DNA of 64,000 nucleotides from Actinoplanes sp. N902-109 (GCF_000389965.1 NC_021191.1:2047501-2111500), one strand, 5' to 3'; shown: positions 1 through 8,386, counted from the first letter of the stretch. The notes: a model not told the origin generated them from the letters alone. Numbers and translations: made by a program.

Positions 1-108
1 CCCGCCTGGGCGGGTTTTGTCTCTCCGCTGGCCGCTGTCATCGCAGCGGCCGTTGCCGCCGTCGGGTGGCGTACCGGCATCCGGCACTATCGGAGCACAG
101 GGTCATGA
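1..108 (+). CDS. ABC-2 type exporter permease, C-terminal end (partial)
   Basis: The gene is cut by the window start. Frame 1 is open from base 1 and encodes 35 residues: a hydrophobic segment rich in Val, Ala and Ile, then a basic tail ending RHYRSTGS before TGA at 106-108. A last membrane helix followed by a basic Tyr/Ser/Gly tail is what ABC-2 permeases of the DUF990 type look like (family knowledge). The stop overlaps the ATG of the ATPase gene (ATGA, 105-108), so the two are translationally coupled and probably one exporter. Substrate cannot be inferred. Only the tail is visible, so the family call rests largely on the neighbour. Confidence 0.7.
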   Translation, partial: PAWAGFVSPLAAVIAAAVAAVGWRTGIRHYRSTGS

Positions 109-1049
109 CTGTCATTGAGATGCGCGAGCTGCGCAAGGAATTCACGGTACGGGTCAAAGCCGGCACCTTCCGCCGGGAGAAACGCACGGTGGCCGCGGTC
201 AACGGGGTGAACCTGGCGATCGACCGTGGCGAGATGGTCGGTTATATCGGCCCGAACGGCGCCGGCAAGTCCACGACGCTGAAGATGCTCACCGGCGTGC
301 TGACGCCCTCGTCGGGTGACGTCCGGGTGTGCGGGCTGGAACCGGTGCCGCAGCGCACCACCCTGGCGCTGCGGATCGGCGTGGTCTTCGGTCAGCGTTC
401 ACAATTGTGGTGGGACCTGCCGTTGCGGGAATCGTTCACGCTGCTGCGGCACATCTATCGGGTGCCCGCCGATGCGCACGCCGTGCGACTGAGGCGCTGC
501 CGGGAACTGCTCGATCTCGACGAATTCCTGGATACGCCGGTGCGGCAGTTGTCCTTGGGTCAGCGCATGCGCGGAGAATTGACGGCGGCGCTGCTGCACG
601 GCCCGTCGGTGCTGTTTCTCGACGAACCGACGATCGGCCTGGACGTGGTAAGCAAACAGGCCGTGCGTTCTTTCCTGGCCGAACTGGGCGCGGCCGGCGA
701 TCTCACCCTGGTCCTTACCACCCATGATCTGGCCGACATCGAGCGGCTGTGCAGCCGGTTGGTGGTGATCGATCATGGCCGGGTGGTGCACGACGGCACC
801 ATCGAGGCCTTGCACGAGCGGTACGGGTCGCGCCGACGGCTCGTGGTGGACCTGGACGTGCCGCTGCCGGAAGGCTTCGCGGTGCCGGGTGCCGAACTCG
901 TATCGGTCGGCGCGGAGCGGCATCGGGCAGTGTTCGAGCTGGTCACCGCGTCGGTCGGGGCCGTGGTGAGCGAGGTGCCGGCGTTGCGCGACCTGTCGCT
1001 GGTGGAGCCGGACATCGAGGACGTCGTGACCAAGCTCTATCGCGCCTAG
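105..1049 (+). CDS. ABC transporter ATP-binding protein (ABC-2 / NatA-like exporter ATPase)
   Basis: Encodes 314 residues from the ATG that overlaps the upstream permease stop; a longer in-frame start at 66 would lie inside the permease and was not chosen. Walker A GPNGAGKST is near residue 50, the signature is LSLGQRMRGEL, and Walker B LFLDEPTIGLD is followed by the switch His in TTHD. A long insertion before Walker A and the C-terminal tail after the nucleotide-binding fold are typical of the DrrA/NatA export class. It energises export by the preceding permease at the inner face of the membrane. The substrate is unknown. The stop is 26 nt before the convergent regulator gene. Confidence 0.92.
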   Translation: MTVIEMRELRKEFTVRVKAGTFRREKRTVAAVNGVNLAIDRGEMVGYIGPNGAGKSTTLKMLTGVLTPSSGDVRVCGLEPVPQRTTLALRIGVVFGQRSQLWWDLPLRESFTLLRHIYRVPADAHAVRLRRCRELLDLDEFLDTPVRQLSLGQRMRGELTAALLHGPSVLFLDEPTIGLDVVSKQAVRSFLAELGAAGDLTLVLTTHDLADIERLCSRLVVIDHGRVVHDGTIEALHERYGSRRRLVVDLDVPLPEGFAVPGAELVSVGAERHRAVFELVTASVGAVVSEVPALRDLSLVEPDIEDVVTKLYRA

Positions 1050-1075
1050 CGACCATGCGCGATCGGCGGGAACCC

Positions 1076-1639
1076 TCAGCGGTGCTCCATCACCAGCACC
1101 GCCCACGTCCCTGGGGCCAACGCCTCGTAGTAGTGCGGTATGTCGCCGGGGAAGGACGCATAGTCACCGGGTGCGAGATCGACTGGCTCCTCCACCGGCC
1201 CGGTCCGTAGCGCACCCGCGGCGACCACGACGTGTTCGACGCTGCCCGGGATGTGCGCCTCGGCCTCGCGCGGTTCGCCGGGCTCCAGCTCCATCACGTA
1301 CAGGTCGCGCCGCGCGTGGGTCGAGCCCGCAGCGAGCAGGCTCGCGGTGAAGTCGGCCCGGTCGGCCCGCAGCCGGGTCTGATCCGAGGCTTTGACCACC
1401 CGTACGGCCGGAGCCGGCGGTTCCACCAACCGGCTGAACGGCACACCGAGGGCGACACCGAGCGACCACAGCGTCTCGATGCTCGGATTGCCGGTGCCGT
1501 TCTCCAGCTGCGAGAGCGTCGACTTGGCCAGCCCGGCCCGCCGCGCCAGCTCGGCCAGCGAGATCCCGGCCCGCTCCCGCTCGCGGCGCAGCGCGGCGGC
1601 AATCGTCGCAAGCGGTGACTCCGAGGGTGAAACGTTCAC
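1076..1639 (-). CDS. XRE-family regulator with C-terminal cupin domain
   Basis: Encodes 187 residues from GTG 1639, which lies 11 nt after an ACGGAG ribosome site. A longer open frame to 1711 would overlap the azlC start and adds an unlikely N-terminus. Residues 10-65 form a helix-turn-helix (SLAELARRAGLAKSTLSQLE). The C-terminal half is a small-molecule-sensing cupin beta barrel (MELEPGEPREAEAHIPG, GDYASFPGDIPHYY). The gene is divergent from azlCD, and this pairing of cupin-XRE regulator with AzlC is common, so it probably represses or tunes the branched-chain amino acid exporter. Effector unknown. An ATCGCGAT palindrome at 1641-1648, just upstream of its start, is a possible autoregulatory operator. 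Confidence 0.88.
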   Translation of the reverse strand: MNVSPSESPLATIAAALRRERERAGISLAELARRAGLAKSTLSQLENGTGNPSIETLWSLGVALGVPFSRLVEPPAPAVRVVKASDQTRLRADRADFTASLLAAGSTHARRDLYVMELEPGEPREAEAHIPGSVEHVVVAAGALRTGPVEEPVDLAPGDYASFPGDIPHYYEALAPGTWAVLVMEHR

Positions 1640-1687
1640 TATCGCGATCGCTCCGTTCGGTTTGACGAACACCGGGCAGTCGTCCAA

Positions 1688-1693
1688 TATTAT
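1688..1693 (+). promoter_or_regulatory. Probable -10 box of a leaderless azlC transcript
   Basis: TATTAT (five of six matches to TATAAT) ends 5 nt before the azlC ATG at 1699, and there is no purine-rich Shine-Dalgarno in between. This is the spacing seen for leaderless mRNAs in actinobacteria. A TTGACG at 1662-1667 could serve as -35, though the 20-bp spacer is long. Confidence 0.55.
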
Positions 1694-1698
1694 GAACC

Positions 1699-2754
1699 AT
1701 GCGTACGGCAAAGCGAACGCACCAGACCGCCCTCCTTCGTGACGCGGCGGCGCTCGCGGCCGCGATGATCGCCGTCGGCGGCTCCTTCGGGGCCATCACC
1801 GTGACCTACGACCTGCCCACCTGGGTCCCGTTCGCCATGTCCACGCTGGTCTTCGCGGGCGGCGCCCAGTTCCTCGCCGTCGGGCTGTTCGCGGCGGGCA
1901 ACCCCGTCGCGGCGGTGCTCGCGGGCCTGCTGCTCAACGCCCGCCACCTCCCCTTCGGCCTCGCCGTGTCCGCAACCATCGGTCCGCGCCCGCTCCACCG
2001 CCTGCTCGGCAGCCACCTGATGACCGACGAAACCGTCGCCTTCACCCTGCGCGAACCCGACCCCGCCCACCGCCGCCGCACCTACTGGCTGATCGGCCTG
2101 ACCCTGTTCACCTCGTGGAACATCGGAACAGCCCTCGGCGTCCTGCTCGGCGGCGCGGTAAGTAACACCGACACCCTGGGCCTCGACGCAGCGTTCCCGG
2201 CCGGCCTCATCGCCCTGATCCTGCCGTCCCTCCGCGACCGAGCCACCCGGGCGGTCGCCCTGACCGGTGCGGCCCTCGCGGTCCTGCTGACCCCCGTGCT
2301 GCCGGCGGGCCTGCCGGTCCTGTGCGCCCTGCTCGGCCTCCTCACCCTCTTCCTCCCCGCCCTCCGCCGCCCGGCCGCCGTCCCGAACGACACGACCCCA
2401 GCTGTGGGTGACACGACCCATGCTGTTCGCGGTGCGGCCCCTGCTGTTCGCGGTACGGCCCCCGCTGTTCGCGGTGCGGCCCCCGCTGGCGGCGGTACGG
2501 CTCCCGCTGCGGGTGGCGCGGCCGCTGCTGATAGCGGCGCGGGCCCGGTTTCGGGCGGCGCGGGCGCAGATGGTGGCGGTGCGGGCGCAGCTGGGGGCGG
2601 TGCGGGCGGTGCGGGCGCAGCTGGGGGCGGCGCGGGCCCGGCTGGGGGCGGTGCCGACCCGGCGCCGGGCGGCGCGGGGTCTGGCCTGCGCCGTCCGCCG
2701 GTCGGCAAGGCCGGCGAGGAAGCTGACGCCGAAGCCGAAGCGGGGCAGCGATGA
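1699..2754 (+). CDS. azlC: AzlC family branched-chain amino acid exporter, large subunit
   Basis: Encodes 351 residues. Residues 1-230 match the AzlC family: multi-pass membrane protein with GGSFGAITVTYDLP, GGAQFLAVGLF and NARHLPFGLAVS motifs. With AzlD it exports branched-chain amino acids or analogues across the inner membrane. It is about 110 residues longer than usual. From about residue 232 the chain becomes a low-complexity Gly/Ala/Pro tail built on heptads such as AVRGAAP and later GGGAGAAG runs, encoded by near-perfect DNA repeats (about 2415-2670). The tail should be disordered and is probably recent repeat expansion. The start looks leaderless. azlD follows after 57 nt. Confidence 0.88.
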   Translation: MRTAKRTHQTALLRDAAALAAAMIAVGGSFGAITVTYDLPTWVPFAMSTLVFAGGAQFLAVGLFAAGNPVAAVLAGLLLNARHLPFGLAVSATIGPRPLHRLLGSHLMTDETVAFTLREPDPAHRRRTYWLIGLTLFTSWNIGTALGVLLGGAVSNTDTLGLDAAFPAGLIALILPSLRDRATRAVALTGAALAVLLTPVLPAGLPVLCALLGLLTLFLPALRRPAAVPNDTTPAVGDTTHAVRGAAPAVRGTAPAVRGAAPAGGGTAPAAGGAAAADSGAGPVSGGAGADGGGAGAAGGGAGGAGAAGGGAGPAGGGADPAPGGAGSGLRRPPVGKAGEEADAEAEAGQR

Positions 2755-2811
2755 AGACCGGTGCCGACCCGGCGGCGGAGCAGCGATGACGACGCAACGC
2801 GGAGGTTCACC

Positions 2812-3120
2812 GTGCTGATGGCGGCAATTCTGGTGCTCGCGCTGGGCACGTACACGATGCGGCTCGGCGGCGTACTGCTGCGCGAACGCCTCGAACTCTC
2901 CGAGCCGGTCCAACGGGTGCTGCCCATGGCTGCCGCCACCCTGCTGGCGGCGCTCGCAACAACCGCGGCCCTGCTGGAGGGCGCGTCCTTCGCCGGCTTC
3001 GCCCGGCCCGCCGGTGTCGCGGCAGGCGCCATCCTCGCCTGGCGGCGCGCACCCTTCGTCGTGGTCGTCCTCGCCGCAGCCGCCACCGCAGCCCTGCTCC
3101 GGCTCGCCGGCATCTCCTGA
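2812..3120 (+). CDS. azlD: AzlD family branched-chain amino acid exporter, small subunit
   Basis: Encodes 102 residues from GTG 2812, chosen because GGAGG at 2801-2805 sits 6 nt upstream; an earlier in-frame GTG at 2761 has no ribosome site. Three to four hydrophobic helices and the TYTMRLGGVLL motif near the N-terminus mark AzlD. It pairs with AzlC to form the exporter. The length fits the family. It is the last gene of the azlCD unit. Confidence 0.88.
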   Translation: MLMAAILVLALGTYTMRLGGVLLRERLELSEPVQRVLPMAAATLLAALATTAALLEGASFAGFARPAGVAAGAILAWRRAPFVVVVLAAAATAALLRLAGIS

Positions 3121-3492
3121 GCCCACCCCGCGCACGTGGTCCGGCGAGGCAGGGGTCCGACCGAGGGTGCCGAAGGGCCGGTCCCTGGGCGGCCCGCGTG
3201 GAAGCGGAGGTGGGCCCGGCCGTTGCGCCGAGGACGCAGTGGCAGACAACCGGGAGCGGCGTCATCGGTACGACGGTCGAAGCGGCGGCGTCAGCGAACA
3301 GGGCCGACCGAAGCAAGCGCCGCCAATACCAACGCCGCCAATCACAGCGCCGCCAATACCAGCGCCGGCAAGCACAGCGCCGACGGGCACGTCAGACAGT
3401 CGGCATCCGCAGCGCGAAAGACTCCCTGCACCGAGGTGATCCAGCCCGAAGGGAGCTCCGGGCCGTCGGCTGAGCTGCCTCGGGCCCCGGGG
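3121..3492. other. Gene-free gap between azlD and the DUF3043 gene
   Basis: About 370 bp between convergent genes. No convincing coding frame or clear terminator was seen. It contains the 15-bp tandem repeat listed separately. Confidence 0.6.
3318..3392. repeat. 15-bp imperfect tandem repeat, about five copies
   Basis: The unit is close to CGCCGCCAATACCAA, with copies starting at 3318, 3333, 3348, 3363 and a decayed one at 3378. It lies in the non-coding gap after azlD. The divergence between copies suggests an old array. Confidence 0.8.
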
Positions 3493-4125
3493 TCAGACCG
3501 TGGCGCCGAGGTCGACCTGGGGCTTGGGGACGCGCATGCGGCGGAAGGTGAGGCCGCGCATGATGCCGTACAGGTAGAGCGAGCCCAGGCGCTGGGTGGT
3601 TTTGGGGAAGCGCTCGGTGACCAGCTTCTTGATGCGGCGCGAGATGCGGATGCTGTCGGCGACCACGGCGAGGGCGAGGAGGAGCCAGAGCAGGTTGGCG
3701 CCGATTTGGACCTCGCGGGGCATCTGGCCGGTGGAGCCGATGAAAACGATGATCGCGCCGGCGAAGAACCAGGTGCCGGCGGTGCGGCGGGAGTCGACGA
3801 TGTTGCGGACCAGGGCGCGCTCGGGGCCCCGGTCGCGGGCCAGGAGGTAGCGTTCGTCGCCGGCGCGCATGCCGGCGGTGGCCTCGGCTCGTTCGGAGCG
3901 CTGGCGGTCGCGCATCTGCTTCATGGCCTCGCGGCGGTTGGCCGGGGCCGCCGCCGTGTCGTGCCGGCGCTGGCTGCTCTGCCGCTTCGGCGTCTCGACG
4001 CCGAGCTCCTTCTTGGAGGGCGTGTAGCCCTTGGGGCGCGACCCGGCGTCGGGTGCGGGCTCGGTCACCGTGCTGGTGGCATCGGCGACGAGGTCGGCTG
4101 ACTTGCGGCGAAACAGCGAGGACAC
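3493..4125 (-). CDS. DUF3043 domain membrane protein
   Basis: Encodes 210 residues. A charged soluble N-terminal half (basic, with GYTPSKKELGVETP and an Arg-rich stretch MKQMRDRQR) is followed by two transmembrane helices (around AGTWFFAGAIIVFIG and NLLWLLLALAVVADS) and a basic C-terminus. This is the layout of the actinobacterial DUF3043 family; its function is not known. GTG 4125 was chosen: TACGCT at 4132-4137 lies 6 nt before it with no Shine-Dalgarno, so the transcript is probably leaderless. A longer frame to 4152 has no support. It is downstream of murA on the same strand in reverse order, separated by 75 bp. Confidence 0.85.
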   Translation of the reverse strand: MSSLFRRKSADLVADATSTVTEPAPDAGSRPKGYTPSKKELGVETPKRQSSQRRHDTAAAPANRREAMKQMRDRQRSERAEATAGMRAGDERYLLARDRGPERALVRNIVDSRRTAGTWFFAGAIIVFIGSTGQMPREVQIGANLLWLLLALAVVADSIRISRRIKKLVTERFPKTTQRLGSLYLYGIMRGLTFRRMRVPKPQVDLGATV

Positions 4126-4200
4126 CCCAGCAGCGTAGCCAAGGGGTGCCACAAACCTGAAACGGCCCGGCCCTCGGTGCGAGAGCCGGGCCGGACGACC

Positions 4201-5556
4201 TCAGAGGCGTTCGACGTGCGCGCCCAGCGCGGCGAGCTTGTTCTCGAAGTCCTCGTAGCCCCGGTTGATCAGGTCGACGCCATAGACGCGGGACGTGCCC
4301 TCGGCGGCGAGCGCGGCGATCAGGTGGCTGAACCCGGCCCGCAGGTCGGGGATGACCAGGTCGGCCGCGTGCAGCTTGCTCGGGCCGGCGATGACCGCGG
4401 AGTGCTTGAAGTTGCGGCGGCCGAAGCGGCAGGGGGTGCCACCGAGGCAGTCCCGGTAGACCTGGATCGTGGCGCCCATCGAGTTGAGCGCCTCGGTGTA
4501 GCCCAGCCGCTGCTCGTACACGGTCTCGTGCATGATCGACAGACCGCGGGCCTGGGTCAGCGCGACCACGAGGGGCTGCTGCCAGTCGGTCATGAAGCCG
4601 GGGTGCACGTCGGTCTCCAGCGCCACGGCCTGCAGCTCGCCGCCGGGGTGCCAGAACTTGATGCCGCCCTCCTGGCCGGTGACGCCGGGCCGGGCGACGC
4701 GGGCGTCGGTGACCTCGAACTGGCCGCCGATGTTCCGGAAGACGTTCAGGAACGTCATCATGTCGGCCTGCTGGGCGCCGAGCACCTCGATCTCGCCGCG
4801 GGTGGCGAGCGCGGCGGCGGCCCAGCTGGCGGCCTCGATCCGGTCCGGGATCGGCTTGTGCGCGTACCCGTGCAGCTTGGGCACGCCCTGGATCTCGATG
4901 ACCCGGTCGGTGTGCACCGTGATGATCGCGCCCATCTTCTGCAGCACGCAGATCAGGTCGATGATCTCCGGCTCGATGGCCGCGTTGCGCAGCTCGGTGA
5001 CGCCCTCGGCCCGGACGGCGGTGAGCAGCACCTGCTCGGTCGCTCCGACGCTGGGGTAGGGCAGCTCGAGCTTGGTGCCGTGCAGCCCGCTGGGGGCGGT
5101 CAGGTGCATGCCCTCGGGCGTCTTGTCGACGATCGCCCCGAACTGGCGCAGCGCCTGGATGTGGAAGTCGATCGGGCGCGGCCCGATGTGACAGCCACCC
5201 AGGTCCGGGATGAAGGCGTGGCCGAGCCGGTGCAGCAGCGGGCCGCAGAACAGGATCGGGATGCGCGACGATCCGGCATGCACGTTGATCTCGTCGCTGC
5301 TGGCGCTCTCCACGTTCGTGGGGTCCATGACGATCTCGCCGTCGTCGGCGCCGTCGGACACCTTGACGCCGTGCAGGCCCAGGAGGCCGCGCACGACCTC
5401 CACGTCGCGGATGCGGGGCACATCGAAGAGTCGGCTCGGTGTCTCGCCCAGCAGGGCGGCCACCATGGCCTTGGAAACCAAATTCTTGGCGCCACGGACC
5501 CGGATCTGTCCGAGCAGCGGCGTACCGCCGTGCACGGCCAGGACGTCGTCGGTCAA
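4201..5556 (-). CDS. murA: UDP-N-acetylglucosamine 1-carboxyvinyltransferase
   Basis: Encodes 451 residues; adds enolpyruvate from PEP to UDP-GlcNAc, the first committed step of peptidoglycan synthesis, in the cytoplasm. Visible features are RGAKNLVSKA near residue 21 (substrate-binding Lys24), GGCHIGPRPID with the reactive Cys at 122, and GRRNFKH and QPLVVAL near the end. The Cys replaces the Asp that gives mycobacterial MurA fosfomycin resistance, so this enzyme is expected to be fosfomycin-sensitive. TTG 5556 was chosen because GGAGG lies 5 nt upstream. It is separated from nadA by a terminator, so it should have its own promoter. Confidence 0.93.
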   Translation of the reverse strand: MTDDVLAVHGGTPLLGQIRVRGAKNLVSKAMVAALLGETPSRLFDVPRIRDVEVVRGLLGLHGVKVSDGADDGEIVMDPTNVESASSDEINVHAGSSRIPILFCGPLLHRLGHAFIPDLGGCHIGPRPIDFHIQALRQFGAIVDKTPEGMHLTAPSGLHGTKLELPYPSVGATEQVLLTAVRAEGVTELRNAAIEPEIIDLICVLQKMGAIITVHTDRVIEIQGVPKLHGYAHKPIPDRIEAASWAAAALATRGEIEVLGAQQADMMTFLNVFRNIGGQFEVTDARVARPGVTGQEGGIKFWHPGGELQAVALETDVHPGFMTDWQQPLVVALTQARGLSIMHETVYEQRLGYTEALNSMGATIQVYRDCLGGTPCRFGRRNFKHSAVIAGPSKLHAADLVIPDLRAGFSHLIAALAAEGTSRVYGVDLINRGYEDFENKLAALGAHVERL

Positions 5557-5720
5557 CGCAACCTCCGAATGGCGGGCGCAGCGACGCGCCCGGAGCGGAC
5601 AGGGGTGCTGCCGCAAGTACAGGGGGGCGCGGCAGCCGCCCGGGCAGCATAGCCCTGAGTGACCGTTACAGAGATAATCACAACGCCCATCGCGGCACGA
5701 ATTGCTGATGATTAAGCCAA

Positions 5721-5751
5721 GAAAAAGGGAAGCCCTGCCGGAGGGCTTCCC
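5721..5751 (-). terminator. Rho-independent terminator of nadA
   Basis: A perfect 10-bp stem (GGGAAGCCCT at 5727-5736, AGGGCTTCCC at 5742-5751) with a 5-nt loop. On the minus strand it is followed by CTTTTTC-like T-rich sequence. It sits 24 bp past the nadA stop and insulates nadA from murA. Confidence 0.85.
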
Positions 5752-5774
5752 CATTACTACGGAGAGTAAATTTT

Positions 5775-6953
5775 TTACGGCAGTGCGAGCATCTGGTCGA
5801 GCGCCACCCGGGCGTACTTGGCGGTGTCCGCGTCGACGGTGATCTGGTTGGGCACGCGGCCGGCCACGAGCTCCTCCAGCGCCCAGACGAGGTGCGGCAG
5901 GTCGATGCGGTTCATCGTCGAGCAGTAGCAGACCGCCCGGTCGAGGAACATGATCTGCTTGTCCGGGTGGGCCAGCGCCAGCCGCCGGACGAGATTGAGC
6001 TCGGTGCCCACCGCCCAGCTGGACCCGGCCGGGGCCTCGTCGAGGATCTTGATGATGTACTCGGTCGAGCCCACCTTGTCGGCGGCGCGGACCACCTCGT
6101 GCCGGCACTCGGGGTGCACCAGGACGTTGACGCCGGGCACCCGCTCGCGCACCTCGCGGACGCTGTCGAGGGTGAAGCGCCCGTGCACCGAGCAGTGCCC
6201 GCGCCAGAGGATCATCTTGGCGTTGCGCAGCTGCTCGGGGGTGAGCCCGCCGTGCGGCTTGTGTGGGTCGTAGAGCACGCAGTCGTCGAGCGAGAAGCCC
6301 ATCTCGAGCACCGCGGTGTTGCGGCCCAGGTGCTGGTCGGGCAGGAAGAAGACCTTCTGGCCCTGCTCGAAGGCCCAGGTCAGCGCGCGCTTGGCGTTGG
6401 ACGAGGTGCACACCACGCCGCCGTTGCGCCCGACGAAGCCCTTGATGTCGGCCGAGCTGTTCATGTACGTCACCGGGACGACGTCGGCGGCGATGCCCAG
6501 GTCGGTGAACTCGTCCCAGGCGGTCTCGACCTGGCCCAGCACGGCCATGTCGGCCATCGAGCAGCCGGCCGCCAGGTCGGGCAGGACCACCCGCTGCGCC
6601 TCGCTGGTCAGGATGTCGGCGCTCTCGGCCATGAAGTGCACGCCGCAGAACACGATGAACTCCGCGTCCGGCTTGGCGGCGGCCTCCCGGGCCAGCTTGA
6701 ACGAGTCACCCGTCACGTCGGCGAACTGGATGACCTCGTCGCGCTGGTAGTGATGGCCCAGCACGAACACGCGGTCGCCGAGCGCGGCCTTGGCCGCCGT
6801 GGCACGGGCCACCAGATCGGGGTCGCTGGGCGCCGGCAGGTCGCCGGGGCAGTCGACGCCGCGCTCGCTGGCGGGGTCGGTGCCCTGCCCGAGCAGCAGC
6901 AGCGCGAGCGGGGTCTGAGCAGGTTCGGTCCAGGTCGACGTCACGGTTCCCAT
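5775..6953 (-). CDS. nadA: Quinolinate synthase
   Basis: Encodes 392 residues; condenses iminoaspartate with dihydroxyacetone phosphate to quinolinate in de novo NAD synthesis, using a [4Fe-4S] cluster. Motifs include VLGHHYQRDEV, DSFKLAREAA, FCGVHFMAESADIL, CTSSNAKRALTWA, HPECRHEVV and the C-terminal CYCSTMNRIDL. The three cluster Cys are in these conserved blocks. No nadB or nadC is adjacent here. The start ATG 6953 has only a weak purine stretch upstream; an in-frame GTG three codons later is an alternative. Followed by a strong terminator. Confidence 0.94.
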   Translation of the reverse strand: MGTVTSTWTEPAQTPLALLLLGQGTDPASERGVDCPGDLPAPSDPDLVARATAAKAALGDRVFVLGHHYQRDEVIQFADVTGDSFKLAREAAAKPDAEFIVFCGVHFMAESADILTSEAQRVVLPDLAAGCSMADMAVLGQVETAWDEFTDLGIAADVVPVTYMNSSADIKGFVGRNGGVVCTSSNAKRALTWAFEQGQKVFFLPDQHLGRNTAVLEMGFSLDDCVLYDPHKPHGGLTPEQLRNAKMILWRGHCSVHGRFTLDSVREVRERVPGVNVLVHPECRHEVVRAADKVGSTEYIIKILDEAPAGSSWAVGTELNLVRRLALAHPDKQIMFLDRAVCYCSTMNRIDLPHLVWALEELVAGRVPNQITVDADTAKYARVALDQMLALP

Positions 6954-6994
6954 GTTTCCACAGGGTTGCCGGACGTCGAGGTGTGTCGAAGACC

Positions 6995-7153
6995 TCAGCG
7001 ACGGCGGTTCTGGATCGCCTTGGTCGCCATCCGGCGGAGCCGCTCCTGGTTCTCCGGCTTGGCCAGCTGGGCGCGGCCCTGGGAGATCAGCTTCTGACCC
7101 CGAGGGCTGCGCATGAAGGTCTGCAGTCGCTGCATGAGAGTCGCCATAGTCAT
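6995..7153 (-). CDS. Small basic protein of unknown function (52 aa)
   Basis: A 52-residue, strongly basic, helical-looking protein with RSPRGQKLISQGRAQLAKP and ending AIQNRRR. I recall similar short Arg/Lys-rich proteins at this position in related actinomycetes, but I cannot assign a function. ATG 7153 is used; ATG 7147 two codons later is equally possible, and neither has a good ribosome site. The gene is divergent from glycerate kinase and 41 bp upstream of nadA on the same strand. It could bind nucleic acid, judged only from charge. Confidence 0.6.
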   Translation of the reverse strand: MTMATLMQRLQTFMRSPRGQKLISQGRAQLAKPENQERLRRMATKAIQNRRR

Positions 7154-7198
7154 AACGTTGCCAGCTGGAGCTGAGTGAAACCTGTACCTTCTGTGTCC

Positions 7199-8311
7199 GT
7201 GCGCGTCCTGATCTGTCCCGACAAGTTCGCCGGCACGCTGAGCGCTGCCGAGGTTGCCACTGCGGTCGCGGCCGGCTGGCGCGAGACAGCGCCGGGCGAC
7301 GAGTGCGTCCAGCGCCCGCTCTCCGACGGCGGCCCCGGGTTCATCGAGGTCCTCGGCACCGCGCTGGGCGGTCGCCGGGTCCCGGTGCGCACGGTCGACC
7401 CGCTGGGCCGTCCGGTGGCCGGCGAGGTGCTGCTCGCGGGCACCACGGCGTACGTCGAGAGCGCGCAAGCGTGCGGCCTGCACCTGCTCACTGAGGAAGA
7501 ACGCAACCCCACCGTCACCACCTCGTACGGGCTGGGGCTGCTGCTCGCGGCGGCGGTCGAAGCCGGCGCGGCCGAGGTCGTGGTCGGGCTCGGCGGGTCG
7601 GCCGTCAACGACGCCGGGGCCGGGATGCTCGCCGCGCTGGGTGCCGGGCCGGTCGATGCGAGCGGCTACGCGCTCCCGTACGGCGGTCTGGTCCTCGGTA
7701 CGGCCGCCGGGCTGGCCGGTTCGCCCCAGCTGCGCCAGGTCCGCCTGGTCGCCGCGACGGACGTGGACAACCCGCTGCTGGGTCTGCACGGGGCCAGCAA
7801 CGTGTTCGGCCCGCAGAAGGGTGCGTCCCGCGACGACGTGCTGAGACTCGACGCGGCGCTCGAGTGCTTCTCCGCCGTACTCGAGAAGGCGTTCGGGGTG
7901 GCCGGGCTGGCCGCGCTGCCCGGGGCCGGGGCGGCCGGCGGGATCGGGGCGGCGCTGCTCGCGCTCGGCGGCCGGGTGGTGTCCGGGATCGGCCTGGTCA
8001 CCCAGCTGATCGGGCTGGACGCGGAGCTCGACGCCGCCGACCTGGTGATCACGGGCGAGGGTTCGTTCGACCACCAGTCGCTGCGCGGCAAGGTGACCGC
8101 CGGCATCGCGAACAAGGCGCGCGACCGCGGCCTGCCCTGCGTGGTCGTGGCCGGCCGCAACGAGACCGGGTACCGCGAGGCCGCCGCCGCCGGGGTGACG
8201 GAGACGTACGCGCTGGTCGAGCATTTCGGGTCGACCGATCGGGCGCTCGCCGAACCGGCCCGTGGCCTGCGCGAAGTTGCGGCGCGTCTCGCCGGTCAGT
8301 GGTCGCGGTGA
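7199..8311 (+). CDS. Glycerate kinase (GlxK/GarK family)
   Basis: Encodes 370 residues; phosphorylates glycerate to 2-phosphoglycerate using ATP. Family blocks are present in order: CPDKFAGTLSAAEVA at the N-terminus, PLSDGGPGFIEVL, GLGGSAVNDAGAGML, GASNVFGPQKGAS and GEGSFDHQSLRGKV near the end. The length is normal. GTG 7199 was chosen because the protein family starts at this point. TACCTT at 7185-7190 is 8 nt upstream and there is no Shine-Dalgarno, so it is probably leaderless; an in-frame GTG at 7193 is an alternative. The order glycerate kinase, HesB, adenosine kinase matches Mycobacterium tuberculosis Rv2205c-Rv2202c. Confidence 0.92.
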   Translation: MRVLICPDKFAGTLSAAEVATAVAAGWRETAPGDECVQRPLSDGGPGFIEVLGTALGGRRVPVRTVDPLGRPVAGEVLLAGTTAYVESAQACGLHLLTEEERNPTVTTSYGLGLLLAAAVEAGAAEVVVGLGGSAVNDAGAGMLAALGAGPVDASGYALPYGGLVLGTAAGLAGSPQLRQVRLVAATDVDNPLLGLHGASNVFGPQKGASRDDVLRLDAALECFSAVLEKAFGVAGLAALPGAGAAGGIGAALLALGGRVVSGIGLVTQLIGLDAELDAADLVITGEGSFDHQSLRGKVTAGIANKARDRGLPCVVVAGRNETGYREAAAAGVTETYALVEHFGSTDRALAEPARGLREVAARLAGQWSR

Positions 8312-8313
8312 AC

Positions 8314-8343
8314 TTGGGGAATAACCCCGGGGAGAGCTAGCGT
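8314..8343 (+). promoter_or_regulatory. Candidate erpA promoter with overlapping inverted repeat
   Basis: TTGGGG (8314-8319) and TAGCGT (8338-8343) are separated by 18 bp, 44 bp before the erpA start. The inverted repeat GGGGAATAACCCC (8316-8328) overlaps the -35 side and could be an operator. The binding factor is unknown. Confidence 0.4.
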
Positions 8344-8386
8344 TGGCCGGTACGGCACATCACCGGACCGGCAGGGAGAACCGCAC

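Noticed and set aside
1..20. CCCGCC-TG-GGCGGG-TTTT at the very start looks like a rho-independent terminator.
   Set aside because: It is in frame with the permease tail that overlaps the ATPase start by ATGA, so it is coding sequence; a terminator inside a coupled operon is unlikely.
8316..8328. GGGGAATAACCCC before erpA as an iron-sulfur regulator site.
   Set aside because: It does not resemble a known IscR or similar consensus that I can name, and no regulator is adjacent; kept only as an unassigned inverted repeat.
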